A stretch of 64,000 bases of DNA, from the NCBI GenBank assembly GCA_024655945.1, contig JANLFK010000002.1, positions 306,610 through 370,609 of the forward strand. Direction: 5' to 3'. The position numbers and the translations under genes are program-made. The notes beneath the pieces were generated by a model. It did no database searches and had not been told where the DNA came from. It was given only the letters and a program-made list of their open reading frames with translations. Below, one piece after another: positions 7,399 through 15,393 of this stretch; position 1 is the first letter of the stretch, and each line of letters opens with the position of its first letter. The DNA comes from a candidate division KSB1 bacterium. GTDB lineage: Bacteria; Zhuqueibacterota; Zhuqueibacteria; JANLFK01; Oleimicrobiaceae.

Positions 7399-8757
7399 CT
7401 AACCGATATTCCCTCCACCGGATGCAATCACCTCGCGATACCAGAGCCCGGAGTCTTTGACGATGCGGGCCTGAGTCTGGTAGTCCACATACACCAGCCC
7501 GAAACGCTGCTTATAACCGTGGGCCCATTCAAAGTTGTCCAGGATGGACCAGACAAAATAAGCGATGCCTGGCACCCCGTCGGCAATTGCTCGTCCATAG
7601 GCCTTGAGGTAGCGGCGCAGGAAATCGATCCGCTGGGGGTCGTGCACCCGGCCGTCGCTGGCTACCCAATCGCAGTTGGCCATCCCATTCTCCGTGACGG
7701 CGATGGGCAGCCCGTACCTTTCGTAGAAGAACTTCGGTCCCCAGTAGAGCGCCTCGGGAGTGACTGGCCACTCCATGGTCGTCAAAGCTGGTCCGGTGGG
7801 CAGGGGCACAGGCTGCCATCGGCCTTCCTTGCCTGCCCGCACCACTTCCCCGAAATAGATGTTCACCCCGAAAAAGTCCAGCGGCTGACCGATGGTGCCC
7901 ATGTCTGCGGGGCCAATCTGAGGCAGCGAATCGGCGAAGAGCTCCAACCCATCCTCCGGGTACCTCCCCCACAGCATAGGGTCCGCAAACCAGGTGTTGT
8001 TGCCACAGCTCCGCTCAGTGATCGCGAAAGTGGCGCTGCGCGCGGCAGCGACGTCCTCCGCACGCTCCGTGGCGGGAATCTTGACCACGCCGACCAGAGC
8101 GGCGCCAACGGAGGGTTTGCGCCTGGCACGACTGCGGATGACCTGCACGGCCTTGCCATGAGCAAGAAGCGAGTTGTGCGCAGCCTGGAGGACATCGGCA
8201 AAGCCCAACTGCAGGCCCGGCGCGTGCTCCCCGGTGAGATGGCCGAGGCCGATGTAGCATTGCGGTTCGTTCTGCGTGATCCACCACCCGACCCGGTCAG
8301 ACAGCTGGTCGACGACCAGTTGCACGTAGGCGGCGAACCACTCGCTGCTGTCGCTGTGCAACCATCCGCCGCGGCGAAAAAGCGCGTGCGGGTAGTCCCA
8401 GTGGAACAAGGTCACCCACGGCTGAATGTTGTGCGCTAACAAGGTGTCCACCAGACGATCGTAGAAGCTCATGCCGCGCTCGTTGACCGCCCCCACTCCC
8501 TCTGGAAGCACGCGCGGCCAGGAAATGGAAAAACGGTAGGCCTGAAGGCCCAACTCCTTCATCAACTGCACATCTTCCTGGTAGCGGTGGTAGTGGTCGC
8601 AGGCGACGTCGCCCGTGTTGCCTTGCCAGACCTTGCCCGGTTGGCGGCAGAACAGATCCCACACGGAAGGGCCCTTGCCGTCATCCCAGGCGGCTCCTTC
8701 TATCTGGTAGCTGGCCGCTGCTGCTCCCCACACAAAGCTCGTCGGAAAGGCTGCCAT
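7399..8757 (-). CDS. GH1 beta-glucosidase / beta-glycosidase
   Basis: A retaining glycoside hydrolase that removes terminal beta-linked glucose, galactose or fucose. The length of 452 residues is standard for family GH1. The start FVWGAAAASYQIEG is the family N-terminal signature. The acid/base is Glu164 in TQNEP and the nucleophile is Glu356 in TENG. The late motif YFVWSILDNFEWAHGY fits the sugar-binding +1 region. There is no signal peptide, so it acts on imported disaccharides in the cytoplasm. ATG at 8757 follows AGGAGAG. The gene appears monocistronic. The kinase and rhamnose isomerase nearby suggest a broader plant- or algal-sugar diet, but no shared transcript is seen. Confidence 0.95.
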   Translation of the reverse strand: MAAFPTSFVWGAAAASYQIEGAAWDDGKGPSVWDLFCRQPGKVWQGNTGDVACDHYHRYQEDVQLMKELGLQAYRFSISWPRVLPEGVGAVNERGMSFYDRLVDTLLAHNIQPWVTLFHWDYPHALFRRGGWLHSDSSEWFAAYVQLVVDQLSDRVGWWITQNEPQCYIGLGHLTGEHAPGLQLGFADVLQAAHNSLLAHGKAVQVIRSRARRKPSVGAALVGVVKIPATERAEDVAAARSATFAITERSCGNNTWFADPMLWGRYPEDGLELFADSLPQIGPADMGTIGQPLDFFGVNIYFGEVVRAGKEGRWQPVPLPTGPALTTMEWPVTPEALYWGPKFFYERYGLPIAVTENGMANCDWVASDGRVHDPQRIDFLRRYLKAYGRAIADGVPGIAYFVWSILDNFEWAHGYKQRFGLVYVDYQTQARIVKDSGLWYREVIASGGGNIG

Positions 8758-9058
8758 AGCGCTTCTCTCCTGAAGGAAGATCTCGGCGCGTCCACCCCTG
8801 CCTCGACAAGGCTTGGTCTGTCCAAAGTCCCTGGCCCTGCGAGCCGATGCGCAGCGTCACTGCTCTGAAGGGAACCCCTCTGTGGCCTATGCCAGTGGCG
8901 GCCCCACGACGGAGAGGAGATGCTCCTGGGCGGAGCACAGGAAACGCACCGGCCGGGTCCCTCGCCTGCAAGCCTTATCACAGCCCCCCTGCGGTGTCAT
9001 ACATGTCGAGGGCCTCCTGGCGCATTCTTGTCCCGTGCTACTCCAGTTCCGGAGACCG
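8758..9058. other. Gene-free interval upstream of GH1
   Basis: About 300 bases between the end of the secreted 690-residue protein gene and GH1. I see no gene, no consensus promoter and no strong terminator. Confidence 0.5.
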
Positions 9059-11131
9059 TCAGCGCAGCAGGAGGCTCTTGCGCACCGCCCTCTCCTGGTC
9101 GCTCGTCAGTTCGTAAAAATACACGCCGGAGGACAGGCGAGACCCGTCGAAGACCACCATGTGGGTGCCAGCGGGTTGCGTCCCGTCCACGAGCGTTGCC
9201 ACCTCCCTGCCCAGCGTGTCGTACACCTTCAATCGCACCCTCTGGCTGCGCGGCAGAGAAAACGGTATGCGCGTCCGCGGATTGAACGGGTTGGGGAAGT
9301 TCTGTCCGAGGAAGAATTGCCCAGGGAGAGCGCTTCCTTTGCCATCTGGGGCGACGCCGGAGCTCTGCCGCGCGGCCTCTTCGACCGCGCCTTCAAAGTC
9401 CACAATGTAGTGCCACCAGTTGTTCAGGATTCCATCGGTCACTCCCACGAACCTGGGCAAGTGACTGAACCACCAGCGCATGTAGCCCACGTGCGAGCAC
9501 CCCCATTCGGAACAGTTGAGGACGCGGCTCTGGTCCAGGAGAATGGGGTAGCGCTTCCAATTGTCGGCGTAGCAGGTCACGTATCGGTGGTTACCAAAGT
9601 CATAGTCGCTCATGCCGTTGGGTGGATAGTGGATGCTCCCGACGTGAGCTTGCCCCGGCCTGTCCTTGTCGATAGTGGTAAAGATCTCCCAGTTGTTGCG
9701 AGGCTCGGCCCTTGGGTTCCAGCGGCCGTAGGCGTGCGCCAGGGCACTCTCGGAGCGATGGCCATAGCTTTCCATGGCCTCAGCGATGCCGCGCTCATAG
9801 TTCCAGCCCATCACCGGGAGCAGCCGGCGCAGCGCTGGATGGTCCATGGGCGGGGAGTTGTACCAAAACGCGCCCGGACCGACCAGCTGCGACTCCCACA
9901 TGCCCGCAAAGGGAAAACTGTAGACCCAGACCTCCATGATGCGGCCTTCGTTCCGCTTTTGGTCGAACTGATGATAGTCGATCATCGCCCGGTAGTCGAA
10001 CTTGACCCGGTCTTCGATCTCCGCCATGTACTGCAGCGTGCCTGGTGTGCTGCGGCCGTACAATCTGCCGCCGGGCCCGAAATAGTAGGCCAGCGTGTCC
10101 AAGGACATGAACGTGCCATCCAGACGGGAAAAGCATTGCACATCGTCATGGATTTCCACTATCTGATACTGGACGACCCCGTCGCTGCATTGGTAGAACT
10201 CTTCCGCCAGCTGAAACACGAGCACGAGCGGGTCGGCCCAGCCGCGGAGCTGGTGGATGCGCCTCTTGTTCACCTTGTCGATAATCTGGTCTTGCAGCAC
10301 CACTGCCACCGGCACGACCATCGGCTCCACCTTCTGCGAGACAAAGTCTTCGACCACGGTCACCCGTGCGCTCCCGGTGAGAGAGCCGGCTACGGCCGTG
10401 AGCTCGGCGCTTCCCAGGGCCACGGCATGCACATCGCCCATTTCGCCGACATGTGCCACGCCAGGGTCACTCGAGCTCCACGCCGGCGGGGCTGCAAACG
10501 GGTAGGGCATCAACCCACCGCCACTGTCCACGGCCTTGACGGTAAGCTGCAGGGTGGTGCCCGGCACCATTCTGAACTCTTCCGGGATAATCTTGAGGGC
10601 AACCAAGGTCTGGCCTGAGTAGAGCATCCATTCGCCCACGAACACGTAGCTGCTGTCGATCTGCGTGTTGCGGCCGGTCAAACGCACCGCCCGCACCCCT
10701 TCGACGGAGCATCCCACCGAGTCCCAGGCAAAGTAATGGCACAGCCGGCGTTCCACGGGGATCCGGTAGGTGCCGCTGCGACTGGTCAGGTCCTGTTGCT
10801 GCGCCGCAGTCTCCAGGGACCACTCGCCTTCCATCCAGAAGAAGACCTTGCTGGCCTTCAGGGTCACCGCGCTGTCAAGGAGGAGGGTGATGCTCAGCGT
10901 GCTGGAATTTTGCACCCCGGCACTGGTGAGGCCGTTGCCGTCAAAGATTCTGTCCATGGAGCCGAACCTCAGCGCAGGCTCAGCCGAGGCAACTATGGTT
11001 CCGGAAGTGATCCCTTTCAGCACATTGAGCGCTTGGATTTGGGTGACCTGAGCCAGCCCTGTTCCGAAGCCGAACAAGGCGAGAGCCGCGGCCAGAAAAG
11101 CCGCCTTTGGCCTGTCGGAGAGAGTAACCAT
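9059..11131 (-). CDS. Secreted protein with Ig-like domain, HYPPN-family domain and type-IX-style sorting tail
   Basis: A 690-residue exported protein of unknown activity. A signal peptide (MVTLSDRPKAAFLAAALALF, cleaved after about residue 28) leads into a beta-rich segment. A bacterial Ig-like domain follows (about 175-270). A ~280-residue domain (about 290-580) is shared with the next upstream protein and contains EVWVYSFPFAGMWES, WNYERGIAEAMESYGH, HYPPNGMSDYD, NCSEWGC and NNWWHYIVDFEGA. The C-terminal ~80 residues are a FlgD-like fold starting at NFPNPFNPRTRIPFSLP and ending SLLLR, of the kind used as a type IX secretion signal. ATG at 11131 follows GGAGGA. The gene lies 34 bases downstream of its paralogue, so one operon is likely. 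Confidence 0.8.
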   Translation of the reverse strand: MVTLSDRPKAAFLAAALALFGFGTGLAQVTQIQALNVLKGITSGTIVASAEPALRFGSMDRIFDGNGLTSAGVQNSSTLSITLLLDSAVTLKASKVFFWMEGEWSLETAAQQQDLTSRSGTYRIPVERRLCHYFAWDSVGCSVEGVRAVRLTGRNTQIDSSYVFVGEWMLYSGQTLVALKIIPEEFRMVPGTTLQLTVKAVDSGGGLMPYPFAAPPAWSSSDPGVAHVGEMGDVHAVALGSAELTAVAGSLTGSARVTVVEDFVSQKVEPMVVPVAVVLQDQIIDKVNKRRIHQLRGWADPLVLVFQLAEEFYQCSDGVVQYQIVEIHDDVQCFSRLDGTFMSLDTLAYYFGPGGRLYGRSTPGTLQYMAEIEDRVKFDYRAMIDYHQFDQKRNEGRIMEVWVYSFPFAGMWESQLVGPGAFWYNSPPMDHPALRRLLPVMGWNYERGIAEAMESYGHRSESALAHAYGRWNPRAEPRNNWEIFTTIDKDRPGQAHVGSIHYPPNGMSDYDFGNHRYVTCYADNWKRYPILLDQSRVLNCSEWGCSHVGYMRWWFSHLPRFVGVTDGILNNWWHYIVDFEGAVEEAARQSSGVAPDGKGSALPGQFFLGQNFPNPFNPRTRIPFSLPRSQRVRLKVYDTLGREVATLVDGTQPAGTHMVVFDGSRLSSGVYFYELTSDQERAVRKSLLLR

Positions 11132-11165
11132 TTCAAGAATTCCTCCAAGATGACCACGTCCGTTT

Positions 11166-12212
11166 TCATAGCACCAGCTTAAACCCCCTTTTCATGGCCG
11201 CATCGAAATCACCGATGAAAATCCACCAGTTCGTCAGCGGGCGGCCATCGTATTCGAGACCGTTGTCCGCGCCGGGAAGGCTTTGCATCCACAGGATGAA
11301 CCAGTCGAGGCTGTTGCAGTTCCAGCGTTGGCAGTTCACCTGCTTGCGCTGCCCTGTGCCGTCGGGTCGCCAATCCTCTATGTCAGTCCACACCAGGCGA
11401 GGGTTCTTCCAGTCATAGTCTCGTTCGGCATTGGGCGGGTAGTGCGCCCAGCCGCACCCTGGCCTGACAATCTTGTGGGTCTTGTCGCTCCCCACGAACT
11501 TGCCCCAGAAGAGCAAGTTCGGCCACTCGTCCTCTGGCGTCGTATCGCGGCCATCCACAAAGTTCAACACCGCCTCGATCTGGTGCATGTGGTCCTCGAT
11601 GGCCTCGGACAGTCCGCGCTGATAGTTGTAGTGGTACAAGGTGTACGTCTTGCGAAAGGTCGGCAAGTCGTTGGGGTCGCGGTCGCTGTTGCTCACATCG
11701 CCAAACGGCCCCGCCATGTTCGATTCCCACAGGTCCAAGACGCCGCCATGGTAGGCCCACAACCAAATCTCCTTCACGCCTCTCTTTTCGACCCAATACT
11801 CAGCGTCGATGCGCTTCACGACCGCGTAATAGTCGGGCACCGGGCGAGCGTGGCCGGGCTTGAAGCACAATGGCAAGGGTTCGAAGAACTCGTGCTTGTG
11901 CAGGATCTTGTACTTCAGACTCGGTTTCGCCGCTGGATTCTTGTATCCCCGAAAGCGGGAGCCTTCTTCCAGGCATTCGGCGATCCTCTTGGTGAGGCTG
12001 TCGGTCTTGGCTCGCGTGAAGGCAAGGCTCCGCCCCCAATCTCCGGTCACGGCTATGTTAATGGAATCGCCTGCTAAGGGATAGTAGCACACGACCACCA
12101 CCGGCACAACGAAGGGAGGCTTTGGCACCGAGCCTGCGCATGCTTGCGCCGCCACGCCGAACACCCACCACATGACTGCGCACAACAGGCCCAATGTCAA
12201 TCTTGAAAGCAT
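11166..12212 (-). CDS. Secreted HYPPN-family protein without sorting tail
   Basis: 348 residues with a signal peptide (MLSRLTLGLLCAVMWWVFGV, cleavage near AQA). Nearly the whole mature protein matches the central domain of the following 690-residue protein. Shared landmarks are VKEIWLWAYHGGVLDLWES, HYNYQRGLSEAIEDH, HYPPNAERDYD, NCQRWNC and NWWIFIGDFDAA. The clustered His, Asp, Glu and Cys positions could form a metal site with a disulfide, but I recognise no catalytic family. It lacks the FlgD-like C-terminus, so it is probably periplasmic, whereas its paralogue is exported. ATG at 12212 has GGAGG 7 bases upstream. Function unknown. Confidence 0.75.
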   Translation of the reverse strand: MLSRLTLGLLCAVMWWVFGVAAQACAGSVPKPPFVVPVVVVCYYPLAGDSINIAVTGDWGRSLAFTRAKTDSLTKRIAECLEEGSRFRGYKNPAAKPSLKYKILHKHEFFEPLPLCFKPGHARPVPDYYAVVKRIDAEYWVEKRGVKEIWLWAYHGGVLDLWESNMAGPFGDVSNSDRDPNDLPTFRKTYTLYHYNYQRGLSEAIEDHMHQIEAVLNFVDGRDTTPEDEWPNLLFWGKFVGSDKTHKIVRPGCGWAHYPPNAERDYDWKNPRLVWTDIEDWRPDGTGQRKQVNCQRWNCNSLDWFILWMQSLPGADNGLEYDGRPLTNWWIFIGDFDAAMKRGFKLVL

Positions 12213-12309
12213 CTCAGGCCCTCCTTACCAGTTATCCGCCACCAAAGAGAACTCAACGCGGGACCGCCTCGGCAGGGTGCCCTCGCAGAAAGAAGTTCCG
12301 CCTTCGGGT

Positions 12310-15300
12310 CTATCGGACAAGAACTATCTTCCCCTGCCAAGTGCGCTTATCTGCCTTGAGCACATACAAGTAAAGGCCGGAAGCGACAGGCCTCCCCAGC
12401 GCAGTGCCGTCCCACTCTGCGCGATGGAGGCCGGCAGGCAGGTGTTGGTCAACCAGGCGTGCCACCTCCCGCCCTGCCAGGTCGTAGACGCTCAACCGCG
12501 CCTCGCCGTCTTGTTTCGTCGGGAAGACAAATGTTGCCTGGGAATTGAAAGGATTCGGGAAAACGGCCACGGCCACAGGGGGCGCCGAATGCGGAGCTAC
12601 TTCTTCTTCCACCCGCATGCCCACCTCGTCCAGGTCCAGAAGCATGCGCGCCACCACCCCAGTCCAAATGTACGTGTGCAGCCAGGAGTCCGAGGGACGG
12701 GGTGCATCGCAGGAGTAGGACTCGTAAAAGTCGTGATAGTCGCGGAGCGTCGCGATCACCCCAGCAAAGAGGCGCTCGGCCAGCTCGCGCGCCTCATCGT
12801 AGAAGCCGTAAGCCAGCAGGCCTCGAAACACGAGGAAGTTCCACTCCGGGTACACCGAATGAGCATCGTAGCCGTCGTAAGGGTCACTGTGCGCGAGAAG
12901 CGGCACGCCGTAGGGCCGCCCGAAGGTATCAGGGTTGCGCAGCTGCGCCAAGAGGTAGCGCGCCTGGGCCTGGTTAGCCACTCCCGCCCATAGGGGCAGG
13001 AAGCCGATGAGCTCCTTGCGGCGCAGATCGTTGGCCGAGCGATAGGTGAAAGTGTGGGTATGCTTGTCGACGTGGTAGTAGAACCGCGTCTCCGGGTCCC
13101 ACATGAGCGCGTTGATGGCGTCGGCCCGTGCCTGGGCAAGGCGTTCCCAATGCGCGCTTTCTTCCTGCTTTCCTAGGAGAGCCGCCATGGAAGCCAGCGC
13201 CTTCTCCTCCATGACCAGCTCGCAATTGAGGTCGAGGGCTTCCACCTTGTTGGCGTTGTGGGGATCCGAGTAGCCGCCCAACAGGTCCCAGATCACGTTG
13301 TAGTCCCTCACCGACTCCAAGAAAGCATCGCCGCCCCATTCGCAGAGGCCATCTCGATCGTCGTCGCGCTCCCGCAGCCAGAAGTTGTGGAACCTCACCC
13401 CATAATCGTACATGTCCCTGACAAAACTGGTGTCGTGCGTCACCTGGAAGATCTGCCACGTCTCCCAGTTGAACCATGGCGCTGAGGAAGAGTACTCGTT
13501 GGCCCAGTAGAGCAGCTCGTTGAGATAGGGGCCCACACGGTAAGGGATGTAACCATCGGGCCACTCGCTCCGGCTGTTCATGCGCTCGGCGTAGAGGCGC
13601 TGCGAATTCTGGGCGCCCACCGGGTCCATATAGGCGTATGCCAGCATCGCCAGGCTTTCGTGAAAAACCTGGCCTCCGTGCCCCCATCCCCATGTTGGTT
13701 CTCGCGAGAAAAGATAGTAGTTGAAGGAACATTCGCCTTCCGGCGGCATCATGCATTGGCGCATCATCGAGAAGGCGCTCCAGTACATCAGGCGGTGGTC
13801 GCGGCTCGGCCATGCCAGGCGCGGGATGCGCGCATAGGCCGCCTCGTCCTCGCGCAGCGCCTCTTCCATGTCGTAGGCCATGAGAGCCTGGCAGACCATG
13901 GCCAGGCTGTCCACGTTGCCTCCCTCCTCGATGACGCCGCGAATCAGGCGGATGCTCTTGGTCTCGCCTGGCTGCAGTGACATAGAGCGCTGCACCGCCA
14001 CGACGCGGCACTCCTCGCCGATGAGCCCGGACAGGCGGGGGTTGTTGACATCTGCGAAGAAGGACGTCACCGCTGGCCGCCCCACCTCGGCGGAGCGCCA
14101 TCCCCAGGTGCCGTGCTGGTCGCGGCCGACAAGCACGTACCGGTAGCTGCTGTCCGGGTCGAGCGCCAAGTCGAGGTAGCCAGGGTCGGTGAGCTCCTGG
14201 GCAATCAAGTCGTAGCGCCCTGGCGTGCCGGAGGTCCTCCGGTAGAGGGTGTAGCGGCAACCAGGCTCTGGCACCCAGCTCACCACTGCCGCCTCGTGGT
14301 TAGCGGCAAAGTGGACATGCACGTCGCGGGGTGCAGGTGGCAGCGAGGTGGGCGCGAGCCTGAGGTCAATCCGCACGCCCGATGGCGCAGGCAGTTCCCC
14401 CACGGCTGCCCCTGCTGCGCCCTGTTCCCCCGTGGCGTTGCACGTAAAGACCACGATGACCGAATCGCCGACCCTGAGCGGCGGGCGAAGAAAGTTGCCC
14501 AGCTCGCAGCCCTGGAAACCATTCCCCGGAATGTTCGGGTCTGGATCGCCCCACTTTGGTGCATCTTCGGTGAGAATCTCGCCCTGGCTGTCCGCGCGCG
14601 TGATCAGCTGTTGCACCAAGGGTGGCTGGTGCGTGCACAGGGAGCCGTCCGCGTGGTGCACCGTGCCCCACTCCACGCAGTAATTGCCACCGCGCGCACT
14701 ACGCGCCAGGGGCGGCCCAGGCGGCTCGCCCAGGCTCGCATAGCCGCCATACGCCTGGGCCGGTGCATCCAGAACAAGAATATCGGTTACGTTGCGGCAA
14801 TAAGGAACCCCATGCGCAAGGGTCCACCAGTCTGGAGGCTCCTCATGGGAGCAGACGAAGCTGCGCGCATCCTCCCTCATCGCCGGCGCCCGAAGCCCTT
14901 GGGGGTGATGGAGAAACGCGTAGGCGTCCACGACCTGTGCGGCTGCGCCCGAGTTGGTGATTGCCAGTTCTTCGATGGCAATCCGTGAGCTGTAGACCTG
15001 AAAGAAGACCTCCACCTCGATTTCCGGAAACGGTCGCATGCGCAGCTTCACCAAGTCGCTATACGAGGCTATAATCACGGGCTCCTCCGCCAGGTCGCGC
15101 ACCTGGTAGTGCACTACGCCCCCCACTCTGAAGGCAAGACCAAGGGTGCCCCCATTGTCGGTGGTGAACTCCACCCCGCGCTCCGGCTCCGAAAACTTGA
15201 GCTGATACCCTTCGTCCAAGACGAACTGAGAGCGCGCCACAGGCGCCGCATAGGTGGTGAACAGAGGGTCGCGGCCCGTCACAGCCAATTGCGAGAGTTC

Positions 15301-15378
15301 GTGTTGCGGCCACCCCAAGGTCGCCCAGGCAAGAACGACCGCCTCTATCATAGCAACCGCAATAAGCCGCCGGGTCAT
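12310..15378 (-). CDS. Secreted GH63-like glycosidase with inserted module and sorting tail
   Basis: A 1022-residue exported enzyme. After a signal peptide (1-24) comes a beta-sandwich (about 30-230). An unrecognised module follows (236-330, with HADGSLCTHQPP, DPNI, CELGNF and ATGEQG), then a fibronectin-III-like domain (348-436). The (alpha/alpha)6 domain (480-915) resembles GH63, with DDRDGLCEWGGD (672-683), WNFLVFRGLLAYGF (846-859) and FYESYSC...YIWTG (884-906). In GH63 the Glu of the last motif is the catalytic base and the Asp of the earlier motif the acid. The FlgD-like sorting domain starts at FPNPFNSQATF (940) and ends IVLVR. The substrate is unknown; alpha-glucosides or alpha-mannosides are possible. 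The module is shared with the adjacent metalloprotease, 15 bases upstream. Confidence 0.8.
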   Translation of the reverse strand: MTRRLIAVAMIEAVVLAWATLGWPQHELSQLAVTGRDPLFTTYAAPVARSQFVLDEGYQLKFSEPERGVEFTTDNGGTLGLAFRVGGVVHYQVRDLAEEPVIIASYSDLVKLRMRPFPEIEVEVFFQVYSSRIAIEELAITNSGAAAQVVDAYAFLHHPQGLRAPAMREDARSFVCSHEEPPDWWTLAHGVPYCRNVTDILVLDAPAQAYGGYASLGEPPGPPLARSARGGNYCVEWGTVHHADGSLCTHQPPLVQQLITRADSQGEILTEDAPKWGDPDPNIPGNGFQGCELGNFLRPPLRVGDSVIVVFTCNATGEQGAAGAAVGELPAPSGVRIDLRLAPTSLPPAPRDVHVHFAANHEAAVVSWVPEPGCRYTLYRRTSGTPGRYDLIAQELTDPGYLDLALDPDSSYRYVLVGRDQHGTWGWRSAEVGRPAVTSFFADVNNPRLSGLIGEECRVVAVQRSMSLQPGETKSIRLIRGVIEEGGNVDSLAMVCQALMAYDMEEALREDEAAYARIPRLAWPSRDHRLMYWSAFSMMRQCMMPPEGECSFNYYLFSREPTWGWGHGGQVFHESLAMLAYAYMDPVGAQNSQRLYAERMNSRSEWPDGYIPYRVGPYLNELLYWANEYSSSAPWFNWETWQIFQVTHDTSFVRDMYDYGVRFHNFWLRERDDDRDGLCEWGGDAFLESVRDYNVIWDLLGGYSDPHNANKVEALDLNCELVMEEKALASMAALLGKQEESAHWERLAQARADAINALMWDPETRFYYHVDKHTHTFTYRSANDLRRKELIGFLPLWAGVANQAQARYLLAQLRNPDTFGRPYGVPLLAHSDPYDGYDAHSVYPEWNFLVFRGLLAYGFYDEARELAERLFAGVIATLRDYHDFYESYSCDAPRPSDSWLHTYIWTGVVARMLLDLDEVGMRVEEEVAPHSAPPVAVAVFPNPFNSQATFVFPTKQDGEARLSVYDLAGREVARLVDQHLPAGLHRAEWDGTALGRPVASGLYLYVLKADKRTWQGKIVLVR

Positions 15379-15393
15379 CTTTGCGTCCCCGCG

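Noticed and set aside
7161-7460. 99-codon plus-strand frame with one hydrophobic stretch
   Set aside because: It overlaps the GH1 gene end on the other strand, has no ribosome site, and its hydrophobic part is matched by GC-biased composition.
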